Origin: an uncultured Desulfosarcina sp.
GTDB taxonomy: Bacteria > Desulfobacterota > Desulfobacteria > Desulfobacterales > Desulfosarcinaceae
DNA: 64,000 bases
Direction: 5' to 3'
NCBI RefSeq assembly: GCF_963668215.1
Contig: NZ_OY764190.1
Coordinates: forward strand, 1,922,001 to 1,986,000
Below the pieces are notes generated by a model. It had not been told where the DNA came from. It saw only the letters and a list, made by a program, of their open reading frames with translations, and did not search any database. The position numbers and the translations under genes were made by a program. Every line of letters begins with the position of its first letter. Within the stretch, counting starts at the first letter, position 1. This document shows, one piece after another, positions 16,452 to 25,282 of this stretch.

Positions 16452-16952
16452 ATGGGAGTCCACGAACACCGCAAGGCAGCGCCAAAAACAGTCGGCCTGG
16501 GAATCTTGTCGGTATCCACCACCCGTTCCATCAAGGACGACGAAAGCGGCCAATGGATTGCCAAACGGGCCCGCAAGGAAGGGCATGAAGTCCGCCTTCA
16601 CCAGGTGGTCACCGACGACATCGCCGCCATCCGCGAGGCGGCCTTGAAAGGCATCCGGCAAAACGATCTCCAGGCGCTTTTGGTTACCGGCGGCACCGGC
16701 ATCACGTCCCGGGATGTAACCATCGAAGCCCTCAAGCCGCTTTTCGCCAAGGAGATGCCGGCCTTTGCCGCTATCTTCGCCCAGCTCAGCTACGAAGAGA
16801 TCGATTCCGCCGCCATCCTTTCCCGCGCCGCCGCCGGCGTGATCGGCACAACGGTGGTATTTTGTATGCCCGGCAGCAAAAAGGCCTGCCAGTTGGCCTG
16901 CAAAGCGCTGATTTTTCCAGAACTGGGGCACGTGGTCGCCCACGTCCGGTAA
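16452..16952 (+). CDS. moaB: MoaB/Mog-family molybdenum cofactor protein
   Basis: The 166-residue product has the MoaB/Mog fold signature: LLVTGGTGITSRDVTIEAL near residue 78, FAQLSYEEIDSAAILSRAAAGV, and the end motif VFCMPGSKKACQLACKAL. This family adenylylates molybdopterin before metal insertion (MogA) or is its close relative MoaB. AGGAG lies seven bases before the ATG. It is divergent from mobA, with the palindromic element between, and is followed three bases later by a membrane iron-sulfur protein. Confidence 0.9.
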   Translation: MGVHEHRKAAPKTVGLGILSVSTTRSIKDDESGQWIAKRARKEGHEVRLHQVVTDDIAAIREAALKGIRQNDLQALLVTGGTGITSRDVTIEALKPLFAKEMPAFAAIFAQLSYEEIDSAAILSRAAAGVIGTTVVFCMPGSKKACQLACKALIFPELGHVVAHVR

Positions 16953-16955
16953 CCA

Positions 16956-17801
16956 ATGATGGGTTTTCTTAAGACCGACCCAATCCATTTCTGGCGCAGG
17001 GTTGCACAAACGGCAACGGCCGTTCTTTTTATCCTCCTCCCCTTGCTCAACGCCAGGGGGTTCCAATTTGTCTGGGGAAATTTCTTAACCATTCATATCG
17101 GCAGCCTGACATTCTCGGACCCCCTTGCCATCTTACAGGTGGTGGTCGGCAGCCGCATCATTCCTCCGAAAATTTTCCTCGAAACAGGCCTGGTTCTCGG
17201 CATCGCCTTTTTTCTCGGAACGATATTCTGCTCCTGGATCTGCCCCTTTGGATTATTGTCGGAATTGACCCACACGCTTGCCAGGAGGTTCAAACCGGGA
17301 AGGATCGACATCAACCTTTTCAAGTCCGGTCCAGCCGCCAAATTGATCCTTTTTTGCTGCGGCGTTGCGGCTGTTTTCCTCTTTTTCCAAGCACCGATTT
17401 TAAATCAGGCCTCCCTGCCCTTCCAGTATTCGAATATATTTCAGTACCTGTTCATACAGAGCTATCTTGTCGGGGCCGCCTGGATATTGATGGCGATTTT
17501 ATTCGTCGAATTTGTTTTCTGCAGGAGGCTGTGGTGCCGCTGGGTCTGCCCCCAGTCCGTTCTCATCGCCCTGGCGGGGCAATGCAATCCTTTCGTGCTG
17601 AAAGTGCGTTTCCACCCAAAAAGATGCCTTTTCGCCAAGGACTCGCCGCCATGCCAAACCGCCTGCTCCCTCGACCTGGACCCCAGACGCCTGAACGGAA
17701 CAAACCGATTCCAATGCACCAATTGCGGAGATTGCATCGATGCCTGCAGAAAAAAAGGCAACGCCCTTGATTTCGGTTTCAAAGCGACCGAAAAAGAATA
17801 A
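16956..17801 (+). CDS. NapH/CcoG-like membrane ferredoxin protein
   Basis: The 281-residue product has about four to five membrane segments and paired Cys motifs on the cytoplasmic side: CSWICPFG near residue 90, CRRLWCRWVCPQS near 190, and a C-terminal [4Fe-4S] site CTNCGDCIDACRKKGN. This is the NapH/NosR/CcoG arrangement, which passes electrons between quinol and periplasmic or cytoplasmic iron-sulfur proteins. A distal CLFAKDSPPCQTAC resembles an additional cluster site. The partner is not obvious; the neighbouring moaB gene hints at a molybdoenzyme. The second codon is also ATG. Confidence 0.85.
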   Translation: MMGFLKTDPIHFWRRVAQTATAVLFILLPLLNARGFQFVWGNFLTIHIGSLTFSDPLAILQVVVGSRIIPPKIFLETGLVLGIAFFLGTIFCSWICPFGLLSELTHTLARRFKPGRIDINLFKSGPAAKLILFCCGVAAVFLFFQAPILNQASLPFQYSNIFQYLFIQSYLVGAAWILMAILFVEFVFCRRLWCRWVCPQSVLIALAGQCNPFVLKVRFHPKRCLFAKDSPPCQTACSLDLDPRRLNGTNRFQCTNCGDCIDACRKKGNALDFGFKATEKE

Positions 17802-17832
17802 CAGAGCTTTACATGGCAACGTCTTGAACACA

Positions 17833-18192
17833 ATGGATACGAGAACACGAAAAACGATGGGCATGACGGTCAAGGATCTCCAGGCCACGGTGGACCGCTG
17901 GATTCAGACTTACGGCGTGCGCTACTTCTCGGAAATGACCAACCTAGCCGTACTCATGGAAGAGGTCGGCGAACTGGCCCGGCTCATGGCCCGCACATAC
18001 GGCGAGCAGAGCTTCAAAGGAGCCAGGCCACCGGCGGATCTGGGCGATGAAATCGCCGACGTGCTTTTCGTTTTGACCTGCATCGCCAACCAGACTGGCG
18101 TGGATCTGGAAAGCGCCATGATCCGAAATCTGCAAAAGAAAACCGACCGGGACCGGGACCGCCACCGCGATAATCCAAAATTGAAGGCATGA
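17833..18192 (+). CDS. MazG-like nucleotide pyrophosphohydrolase
   Basis: The product has 119 residues from ATG 17833; ATG 17857 or 17863 are alternatives, and none has a strong ribosome site. The MazG signature is present: TNLAVLMEEVGELARLMARTYG (the EEVGE metal motif) and LGDEIADVLFVLTCIANQTGVDLE (the second ExxD metal motif). Such all-alpha NTP pyrophosphatases hydrolyse nucleoside triphosphates to monophosphates and act in nucleotide-pool cleaning. The C-terminal tail is an unusual run of alternating Asp and Arg. The next gene starts 50 bases downstream. Confidence 0.88.
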   Translation: MDTRTRKTMGMTVKDLQATVDRWIQTYGVRYFSEMTNLAVLMEEVGELARLMARTYGEQSFKGARPPADLGDEIADVLFVLTCIANQTGVDLESAMIRNLQKKTDRDRDRHRDNPKLKA

Positions 18193-18241
18193 GCGCCCAG
18201 CACCGAGCGCCTTCCATCCATTTAAAAACAAAGGTACATTG

Positions 18242-19399
18242 ATGAACGAATCCCAGACCTTTCCGCATTTCAGCCCAGGAAAACTCTTTGTGGGGCCCGG
18301 TTCATCGGCCGACTTGGTCCGTGAAATACCGGGCAACCCCGTTTACCTGGTCGTCACGGATCGGGGACTGAGCCAGGCGGGCATGGCAGCGCGCCTCACC
18401 CGTATTCTCGAGCAGGAGGGAAGGCGCTTTCATGTTTTTGATAACGTGGTCTCGGACCCGCCTATGGAGGTTGTTGCGTCGGCCTTTGAAACGGCAAAGC
18501 AAAACGAATGCAGTGCGGTGCTGGCTCTTGGCGGTGGAAGCTCCCTGGATGCCGCCAAGGCCGTTGCCGTGAGAATGAAACACGACGTTTCTTTAAGGGA
18601 CTATGGCAACGGCCGGCTGGTGAAAGGGCCGATTGCGCCGCTGTACGCCATTCCGACAACCGCCGGAACCGGATCGGAAGCGACACGGGTGGCGGTGATC
18701 ACCGACGTTGAAAAAAAAGAGAAAATGGCCATCCGCGGCGATCATCTGACGCCCCTGGCCTGTGCCCTGGACCCGGACATGATCGTGGGCATCCCCGCCA
18801 GGATCGCCGCGGAAACCGGTGCCGACGCCCTCACGCATGCGATCGAGGCCTTCGTTTCCCGCAACGCCAATAGTATCACCGATGCTCTGGCCCTGGCTGC
18901 CATCGAAAAAATCGGGTTGCATCTGCGCCGCTTCGCCCAGGACACGACAAACGCAGCGGCCGCCCTGGAGATGCTGGTGGCCAGCTGCCTGGCCGGCCAG
19001 GCCTTTACCAACGCCGGGCTGGGCCTGGTCCATTCCATTGGCGAAGTCCTGGGCTCCCGCTATCACACCAGCCACGGGCTGTCCTGCGCCCTGTACCTGC
19101 CGGCGACCATGGCCTTCAACCTGCCCGCCGTTCCGGAAAAATTTACGCAAATCGCCCGGGCGCTGGGTGAGGACGTGAAGGATCTGGCGCCGGAAGAGGC
19201 TGGAAATCGGGCCGTTGGCGCCGTCAGAAAACTGTTCGTCGATTTGAAAATACCGTTGACCTACGCAGAAGCCGGCATCGATTTTTCATTGACACCGAAA
19301 ATGGTGGACGACGTTCTTCCCCAGTTTTCCACTTCATGCAACCCCCGCAAAGTGGATGCCGACGAGGTCGCCGCGCTTTTCAACGCGCCAATGGGATGA
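18242..19399 (+). CDS. Iron-containing alcohol dehydrogenase
   Basis: The 385-residue product is a group III dehydrogenase. It shows the NAD-binding ALGGGSSLDAAKAVA near residue 97, IPTTAGTGSEATRVAVI near 140, and metal-binding residues in GADALTHAIEAFVS and GLVHSIGEVLGSRYHTSHG. Members oxidise or reduce alcohols and aldehydes with NAD. The substrate cannot be told from sequence; butanol-, propanediol- and methanol-type members look alike. ATG 18242 has AAAGG upstream; the TTG one codon earlier is ignored. It is convergent with pabBC, 33 bases away. Confidence 0.93.
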   Translation: MNESQTFPHFSPGKLFVGPGSSADLVREIPGNPVYLVVTDRGLSQAGMAARLTRILEQEGRRFHVFDNVVSDPPMEVVASAFETAKQNECSAVLALGGGSSLDAAKAVAVRMKHDVSLRDYGNGRLVKGPIAPLYAIPTTAGTGSEATRVAVITDVEKKEKMAIRGDHLTPLACALDPDMIVGIPARIAAETGADALTHAIEAFVSRNANSITDALALAAIEKIGLHLRRFAQDTTNAAAALEMLVASCLAGQAFTNAGLGLVHSIGEVLGSRYHTSHGLSCALYLPATMAFNLPAVPEKFTQIARALGEDVKDLAPEEAGNRAVGAVRKLFVDLKIPLTYAEAGIDFSLTPKMVDDVLPQFSTSCNPRKVDADEVAALFNAPMG

Positions 19400-19432
19400 A
19401 AAATCCGGTTTTCCTGATGCTAACCGCAGGCA

Positions 19433-21700
19433 CTAAAGACGGACCCCGGTCGGGAAAAGGCTTTGATGCAGGGCTTCGATCAACGTCGGGTCCGTTTTCA
19501 AGGGTTGGTTGTCAAGGCTGAGCCCCGGCACAACCCCCATTAGAGCGTTGGTGACCAGCACCGCATCGGCATGATGCAGTACCTCCGGCCGGATGGGTTC
19601 GTCCAGGATGGAAAAGCCCTGCACTGCAAGGCGCTGACAGATTTCGGCCTGCATCACTCCCGGCAGAACGTATGGTGATGACGGCCGGTTCGCCGTCCGG
19701 CCGGAAACGACCAGAATGTTGGCGGTGTTGGTTTCCGAAATGGTGCCGTCGGGATTGAGGATAAGCGCCTCGTCGGCCCCCTGCTGCCGGGCCCAGGCGC
19801 CAGCCTGATGGTAAAACAGATAGTTCAGGCTCTTGTGGTCGGCCAGGGGTGTCATGCGGGGGTGCGGAAAGGTGGCCAGGCGCAGGCCTTTTGTGCCAAG
19901 GACCTCCAGGCGATGGATATAGGGACGGGCGGATACCAGAAGGGTGTTGTTGATACTGTCCGAACTTTCTTCGCCGCGGGTGGCCAGGATCTTAACCGCC
20001 GCAACGGCATCCGCCAAACCATTTTTCTCAACCACTTGGGCGATGACATCCGTCCAGGTGACATCGGGCGGCATAAAACAGAACAACGCCTCCCAGGAGC
20101 GATTGAATCGATCCACATGGGCCTGGAGGCGGCAGGCACGGCCCTTTTCCACCCGTACGGTTTCAAAAATTCCATATCCGTATTGCAGCCCCAAATCGGC
20201 CACTGGCACAGTCGCCCGGCTTTGGGGAAGGATGCGTCCGTTTAACCAAACAAAAGGTTCGCCTTTGTTACGCTCCCTTGACGATCCCTTGGCCCCCTGA
20301 AAGACCGACATCAAAGTGCGGCCCTTGTGAAGGGTTTCCTCATATTCGTCTGCCGGGTCGGAGTCGTAGACAATCCCCCCGCCCACGGAGAAAATGAGGC
20401 GGTCGCGGACGATCGTGGCCGTGCGGATGGCGATGGACAGGTCCATGGTGTCGTGAAAGCCGATGTAACCGATGGAACCGGTATAAATGTGCCGGCGGCA
20501 GGCTTCCAGTTCGTCGATGATCTCCATGGACCGGATCTTGGGGCAGCCGGTAATGGAGCCGCCGGGAAAGGCAGCCCGGATCAGCGCCACCGAATCCTTG
20601 TCCTCGGCCAACTCCCCCTCGACCACGGAGACCAGATGGTAGACATTCCGGTAGGCCTCCAGGCGCTTGTGCTGGGCCACTTTCACCGAGCCGCCGGCGC
20701 ACACCTTGCCGATATCGTTGCGCAGCAAATCCACGATCATGGACAGCTCGGCATCGTCCTTGGGGCTTTGGGCCAGTTCGGATTTCATCTGCCGGTCCTC
20801 TTCCGGGGTCCGGCCCCGGGGGCGGGTTCCTTTAATGGGACGCGTCTCGACCCAACCTCCCTTTCGAAGCAGAAACCGCTCCGGCGAGGTGGAGATGATC
20901 TGGTGATCGCCGGCATTGACGTAAGCGAAAAAAGGCGCCGGATTCATGTCGTACAGGGTCTGAAACAGGCTGTACCCGTCGCCCGTGAATCCCATTTCGA
21001 ACCTTTGGGATAAGTTCACCTGGTAGACATCGCCGGCCGCGATATACTCCCGGATGCGTCGAACCGCGGCTTCGTATTCGGAACGGGAAACGTTGGAATG
21101 CAATTTTTCGCCGGTGGCCGTAAAACCGCCGGGCGACGGGGACGGAGCTTTCAGTGCCTGCCGAAAGGCGGCCAAGGCGGCCTCGGCTCCTTCAAAACCG
21201 CTTCCTTCAAAAACCGGCGCGTGCACCCGGGTTGTTGCGTCGGCTTTGTCATGAACCACCACCAGAGAGGGCGCAGTCAGATAAATGTGGGGCAGCCCCA
21301 GATCGTCGACGGTGGTGCGCGGCAAATCCTCAAGCCCGTCTTTCAGATCGTAGGCCAGGTAGCCGAACAGGCCGGCGGCAACCGGCGGAGGGAAAGCTTC
21401 CGGATTCAGTCGATAGCGGGCCAGCGTTTGTTGGAGCACGTCCAGGGGCGCCTGATCGGTCTCATGAAGATCGCCGTCGATCGTCAGTGTCGTTTTGCGT
21501 CCACTGCCGGAAAGGGACAACCAGGGACGAAGGGCCAGGATGTGGTAGCGGGCGCAATCCAAGTCGCCGCCGCTGAGAAGTACTACCGTGCCCGGTTCCC
21601 GGGCGAACCGGGCAGCCATGGCGGCAAAGGGCTCTTCAAGATTCAAGGATTCGGTCTTGACCCCCGAAATTTCGGGCAGATGGTCGGCCGGCAGCTTCAA
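19433..21700 (-). CDS. pabBC: PabBC fusion: aminodeoxychorismate synthase I with aminodeoxychorismate lyase
   Basis: The 755-residue protein is a fusion. Residues 1-470 are a chorismate-binding PabB/TrpE domain with ETRPIKGTRPRGRTPEEDRQ, SMIVDLLRNDIGKVC and FPGGSITGCPKIRSMEII; the PIKGT lysine marks the PabB type. Residues about 485-755 are a fold-type IV PLP enzyme (PabC), starting VWLNGRILPQSRATVPV and containing DLGLQYGYGIFETVRV and SETNTANILVV. Together they turn chorismate plus ammonia into 4-aminobenzoate for folate. The start overlaps the pabA stop by four bases, so the glutaminase partner is translated with it. Confidence 0.93.
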   Translation of the reverse strand: MKLPADHLPEISGVKTESLNLEEPFAAMAARFAREPGTVVLLSGGDLDCARYHILALRPWLSLSGSGRKTTLTIDGDLHETDQAPLDVLQQTLARYRLNPEAFPPPVAAGLFGYLAYDLKDGLEDLPRTTVDDLGLPHIYLTAPSLVVVHDKADATTRVHAPVFEGSGFEGAEAALAAFRQALKAPSPSPGGFTATGEKLHSNVSRSEYEAAVRRIREYIAAGDVYQVNLSQRFEMGFTGDGYSLFQTLYDMNPAPFFAYVNAGDHQIISTSPERFLLRKGGWVETRPIKGTRPRGRTPEEDRQMKSELAQSPKDDAELSMIVDLLRNDIGKVCAGGSVKVAQHKRLEAYRNVYHLVSVVEGELAEDKDSVALIRAAFPGGSITGCPKIRSMEIIDELEACRRHIYTGSIGYIGFHDTMDLSIAIRTATIVRDRLIFSVGGGIVYDSDPADEYEETLHKGRTLMSVFQGAKGSSRERNKGEPFVWLNGRILPQSRATVPVADLGLQYGYGIFETVRVEKGRACRLQAHVDRFNRSWEALFCFMPPDVTWTDVIAQVVEKNGLADAVAAVKILATRGEESSDSINNTLLVSARPYIHRLEVLGTKGLRLATFPHPRMTPLADHKSLNYLFYHQAGAWARQQGADEALILNPDGTISETNTANILVVSGRTANRPSSPYVLPGVMQAEICQRLAVQGFSILDEPIRPEVLHHADAVLVTNALMGVVPGLSLDNQPLKTDPTLIEALHQSLFPTGVRL

Positions 21701-22377
21701 CAGGCCCTCGCTTCGGCTGCGCCCTGGCTTGCCGATTCAGCCGGAATCCAGGGGGTGTATGGCCGGGGTCGGATCGTTTTGTCCATCGCAGCCTTCAACG
21801 GCCCCAGCGCTAAAAAGGCCTCAACCAGGGAAAAACCATCCTGGGTGAGAAAACTTTCCGGATGGAACTGGACCCCGTGTAAGGGAAAGCGTCTGTGGGA
21901 GAGCCCCATGACAAGTCCGTCCTCGGTCTGCCCGGTGATTAAAAGATCCTGCTTCAGGGCTGCAGAAGCGGGCTCAACCGCAAGCGAGTGATAGCGGGCG
22001 GCGGTAAACGGGGAAGGCATTCGGGCAAACAGCGCCTCGTTATGATGAAAAACAAGGCTGGTTTTACCGTGCGTCGGCGCCGGGGACCGAACGGTCCGCC
22101 CTCCGAAAACCTCATTGATGCACTGCATGCCCAGGCAGACCCCCAAAATGGGGACAGTTCGATATAAGGCCCGAACCACCTTTTTGGAGATGCCGGCGTG
22201 GGCCGGATCTTTGGGGCCCGGACTGATGAGAAGATAGTCCGGCTTCGTCCGGGCAACTTGGTCCAGGGAGATACGATCGCTCCGGTGCACCCGGATGGAC
22301 AGATCGTAGCACATGAACATCTGCACCAGGTTGTAGGTAAACGAATCGTAGTTGTCGATCACCAGCAGGGTCGCCAC
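21697..22377 (-). CDS. pabA: PabA/TrpG-type glutamine amidotransferase
   Basis: From GTG 22377, with GGAGG just upstream, the product has 226 residues and opens with LLVIDNYDSFTYNLVQ. It has the oxyanion motif LISPGPKDP, the nucleophile in GVCLGMQCINEVFGG and the catalytic His/Glu in GVQFHPESFLT. The C-terminal 35 residues extend beyond the usual end. Its place directly before pabBC argues that it supplies ammonia for 4-aminobenzoate rather than anthranilate synthesis, although dual use is common. A longer frame to 22479 lacks a start signal. Confidence 0.92.
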   Translation of the reverse strand: MATLLVIDNYDSFTYNLVQMFMCYDLSIRVHRSDRISLDQVARTKPDYLLISPGPKDPAHAGISKKVVRALYRTVPILGVCLGMQCINEVFGGRTVRSPAPTHGKTSLVFHHNEALFARMPSPFTAARYHSLAVEPASAALKQDLLITGQTEDGLVMGLSHRRFPLHGVQFHPESFLTQDGFSLVEAFLALGPLKAAMDKTIRPRPYTPWIPAESASQGAAEARAC

Positions 22378-22481
22378 GAGGCCTCCTTTATAAAGTCTTG
22401 CGAATCCCGAACGATGGGGTGTATTGTAATTGTATTCCCCCAACGACAAGTGAAGAAGCGGTTCGAAAGGATCGTCCATTC

Positions 22482-22623
22482 AGTGTTCATCCAAAAATAG
22501 GCAAATTTGGTCGAGATCGAGGCGCACGAAAAATTTTACCGCAGACATATGGTTGATATTTCGAGGATAAAATTTTTCACGCAACAAAGATATCGGGCGA
22601 ATTGGCCATTTTTGGATGGGCAC
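22482..22623. repeat. 142-bp palindromic MITE-like element, copy 2
   Basis: It has the same length and layout as the element at 16202-16343, with about eleven substitutions. Its left end reads AGTGTTCATCC, two changes from the perfect inverted copy of the right end GGATGGGCACT. It lies upstream of pabA and away from any coding sequence. No clear target-site duplication flanks either copy. Confidence 0.85.
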
Positions 22624-22632
22624 TAAATAAAA

Positions 22633-22661
22633 CAGCCACCCAGTTTGAGCCTGGGTGGCTG
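22633..22661 (-). terminator. Strong hairpin beside the palindromic element
   Basis: CAGCCACCCAG (22633-22643) pairs perfectly with CTGGGTGGCTG (22651-22661) around a seven-base loop. On the minus strand it is followed by TTTTATTT, so it has terminator form in that direction, although no minus-strand gene is seen to its right. It would shield the pabA promoter region from antisense or stray transcription. Confidence 0.55.
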
Positions 22662-22833
22662 AAGCCTATTGCATAACTCAACGCCGCTCACCCCGTGGGG
22701 GAGCGTCAAATCCGAATTTTTTAAGTCCAATTTTAGTAGCGCATCGTCCCGTCAGGGTCAAGGAAATAAGAAGGCAAAAAAGCAGTACTACCGGCAAATT
22801 AGCCTTGACTTGATCACAATAGTACTTCAACAA

Positions 22834-22851
22834 TATGAGATTAAGCTCATA
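22834..22851. promoter_or_regulatory. Inverted repeat upstream of cooS
   Basis: TATGAG and CTCATA form a perfect inverted repeat with a six-base spacer (22834-22839 and 22846-22851), ending 25 bases before the cooS start. Two five-base half sites six bases apart is the geometry of CRP/FNR-family sites, the family that includes the CO sensor CooA, though the bases differ from known CooA, CRP and FNR sites. TTGACT at 22805-22810 may be a -35 box. The rest of 22624-22876 holds no gene. Confidence 0.45.
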
Positions 22852-22876
22852 ACTTATCACAAAGGAGGGCGACACG

Positions 22877-24757
22877 ATGGCTTTCAGCGACAAGATTCTG
22901 GAAAAGAGTATTGATCCGACGGTCCATCAGATGCTCGACCGGGCCGAGCAAGCCGGTATCGAAACCGTCTGGGACCGCTATGAAAAAATGCTTCCCGAGT
23001 GCGGTTTCGGAGAATTAGGGGTGTGCTGTCGCAACTGCAACATGGGCCCCTGCCGCATCAGCCCCTTCGAAGATGAAGGGCCCAAAAAGGGAATCTGCGG
23101 GGCCACGGCCGACATCATCGTGGCCCGCAACCTCATCCGCATGATTGCCGGCGGTGCGGCGGCCCACTCCGACCACGGCCGCGACCTGGCCCATACCTTG
23201 CTGCTGACCGCCGAGGGAAAAAGCGGCGGCTACGAAATCAAGGACGAAGCCAAGCTGGCCGCCCTGGCCAAGGAGTACGGCATCGCCGCCGACGGCCGCA
23301 CCAAGGAGGAAATCGCCCTGGATCTGGCCAAGGCTGTCTACGCCGAATTCGGCAAACAGGAGGGCCCGCTCCAGTTTACGCGTCGAGCGCCCAAAAAACG
23401 GGTGGACCAGTGGCAGAAGATGGGCATCGATCCCCGCGGCATCGACCGTGAAATCGTGGAGATCATGCACCGCACCCACATCGGCGTGGACAACGACCCG
23501 GTCAACCTGATCCTGCAGGGCCTCAGGGCCTCCATCGCCGACGGCTGGGGCGGCTCCATGGTGGCCACGGAAATCTCCGACGTTCTCTTCGGCACGCCGG
23601 AACCGGTGCGTTCCGAGGCCAACCTGGGCGTGCTCAAAGCCGACCATGTAAATATTGTGGCCCATGGGCACGAGCCGGTGCTTTCGGAGATGATCCTGGC
23701 GGCCTGCAGCGATCCGGCCATGGTAGCCAAGGCCAAGGGCCTCGGCGCCAAGGGCATCAACCTGGTGGGCATGTGCTGCACGGGCAACGAACTCAATATG
23801 CGCCACGGCATTCCTCTGGCCGGCAATTTCATGCAGCAGGAACTGGCCGTGATCACCGGAGCCGTGGATGCCATGATCGTGGATGTGCAGTGCATCATGC
23901 CGGCCCTGGGCGATCTTTGCGAATGCTTCCACACGCAGTTCATCTCGACCTCTTACAAAGCCAAGTTCCCGGGAGCCATACACATGCAGTTTAACGAGGA
24001 AAACGCCCTGTCCATCGCCAAAGAGATTGTGGGCTCGGCCGTGGACAATTATGCCAACCGGGTGCCCGAAAAGGTCTTCATCCCGGAAGAGAAATCCGAG
24101 TGCATGGTGGGGTTTTCCGCCGAAGCCATCATCAAGGCCCTAGGGGGAACCCTGGATCCCTTGCTGGATGCCATCAAGTCCGGCGCCGTCAAGGGCATTG
24201 CCGGCGTGGTGGGCTGCAACAACCCCAAGATCAAACACGATTTAGGGCATGTGGGCCTGGTGAAAGAATTGATCAAAAACAACGTGCTGGTGGTGACCAC
24301 CGGCTGCAACGCCATCGCCACGGCCAAGGTGGGCCTGATGCTCCCCGAAGCGGCCGACCAAGCCGGCGACGGGCTCAAGGGCGTCTGCCAGTCCCTTGGG
24401 ATTCCGCCGGTGCTTCACATGGGTTCCTGCGTGGACATCAGCCGCATCCTGGTGGTCTGCGCCGCCGCGGCCAATGCCCTGGGCGTGGACATCAGCGACC
24501 TGCCGGTGGCCGGTGCCGCTCCCGAGTGGATGAGCGAAAAAGCGGTCAGTATCGGGTCCTATGTGGTTTCATCGGGAATTTTCACTGTTCTCGGCACCGT
24601 TCCGCCGGTGCTGGGCAGCCCGGTGGTGACCGAAGTGCTGACCCAGGCCGCCAATGACGTAGTGGGCGCGACCTTTGCCGTGGAAACCGACCCGGTCAAA
24701 GGCGCCGGCCTGATGATCGCCCATATGGATGCCAAGCGCAAGGCCCTGGGAATATGA
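22877..24757 (+). CDS. cooS: Anaerobic CO dehydrogenase, Ni-Fe-S catalytic subunit
   Basis: CooS (626 residues) oxidises CO to CO2 at a Ni-Fe-S C-cluster. The D- and B-cluster Cys are at C42, C50, C51, C54, C59 and C74 (CGFGELGVCCRNCNMGPC). The C-cluster ligands are visible as the His of VAHGHEPVLSEM and the Cys of CCTGNELNMRHG, VDVQCIMP, VVGCNNPK, VTTGCNAIA and MGSCVDISR. AAAGGAGG precedes the ATG. The next two genes encode a CooF-like ferredoxin protein and a flavoprotein, so the unit probably moves CO-derived electrons to NAD(P) or to ferredoxin. No CooC nickel-insertion ATPase is in this window. Confidence 0.97.
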   Translation: MAFSDKILEKSIDPTVHQMLDRAEQAGIETVWDRYEKMLPECGFGELGVCCRNCNMGPCRISPFEDEGPKKGICGATADIIVARNLIRMIAGGAAAHSDHGRDLAHTLLLTAEGKSGGYEIKDEAKLAALAKEYGIAADGRTKEEIALDLAKAVYAEFGKQEGPLQFTRRAPKKRVDQWQKMGIDPRGIDREIVEIMHRTHIGVDNDPVNLILQGLRASIADGWGGSMVATEISDVLFGTPEPVRSEANLGVLKADHVNIVAHGHEPVLSEMILAACSDPAMVAKAKGLGAKGINLVGMCCTGNELNMRHGIPLAGNFMQQELAVITGAVDAMIVDVQCIMPALGDLCECFHTQFISTSYKAKFPGAIHMQFNEENALSIAKEIVGSAVDNYANRVPEKVFIPEEKSECMVGFSAEAIIKALGGTLDPLLDAIKSGAVKGIAGVVGCNNPKIKHDLGHVGLVKELIKNNVLVVTTGCNAIATAKVGLMLPEAADQAGDGLKGVCQSLGIPPVLHMGSCVDISRILVVCAAAANALGVDISDLPVAGAAPEWMSEKAVSIGSYVVSSGIFTVLGTVPPVLGSPVVTEVLTQAANDVVGATFAVETDPVKGAGLMIAHMDAKRKALGI

Positions 24758-24774
24758 TATAAAAGGAGGAGGTT

Positions 24775-25281
24775 ATGTCTCAGCCAAAGGAAATATTCGT
24801 CAAAACCGAACGATGTGTCGGATGCCGTTCCTGCATCATGGCCTGCGCGGTGGAGCACTCGGCCAGCAAAACGCTGTTCGGCGCCATCGCCGAAAGCCCG
24901 CGGCCCAAAAGCCGCGTCTACGTGGAATGGGTGGCCCCGGACCGGAAAGTTCCCCTGGTCTGCCGCCAGTGCGAAGACGCCCCCTGCATGCATGCCTGCA
25001 TCGCCGGCGCCATAAGCCGTGATGCCGACGGTGTCGTGCGCACTGACACGGATAAATGCATCGGCTGCTGGACCTGTGTGATGGTCTGTCCCTACGGAGT
25101 CATCGGCCGTCACCTGGAAACGCACAAAGCCTATCGTTGCGACCGCTGTCCGGACCGCGAGATGCCCGCCTGTGTCAGCGCGTGCCCCACCGGCGCACTG
25201 GTTTATCAGACCGTTCCCGACTATTCCGGGGCCGTTCGCAAACACGCCTCCCGGGAGTTGCTCAACGCAGAAGGAGGTTGA
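24775..25281 (+). CDS. cooF: CooF-like four-cluster ferredoxin protein
   Basis: The 168-residue product contains four [4Fe-4S] Cys sets in the DMSO-reductase B-subunit/CooF pattern: CVGCRSCIMAC (from residue 14), CRQCEDAPCMHAC, CIGCWTCVMVCPYG and CDRC...CVSACPTGAL. It would take electrons from CooS and pass them on. The ATG has GGAGGAGG seven bases upstream and lies 17 bases after cooS; the flavoprotein gene follows at once. There is no signal peptide, which fits a cytoplasmic partner of CooS. Confidence 0.92.
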   Translation: MSQPKEIFVKTERCVGCRSCIMACAVEHSASKTLFGAIAESPRPKSRVYVEWVAPDRKVPLVCRQCEDAPCMHACIAGAISRDADGVVRTDTDKCIGCWTCVMVCPYGVIGRHLETHKAYRCDRCPDREMPACVSACPTGALVYQTVPDYSGAVRKHASRELLNAEGG

Positions 25282-25282
25282 T

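Noticed and set aside
22678..22893. Minus-strand open frame upstream of cooS
   Set aside because: It overlaps the cooS promoter and start, lacks a ribosome site and looks like chance hydrophobic sequence.
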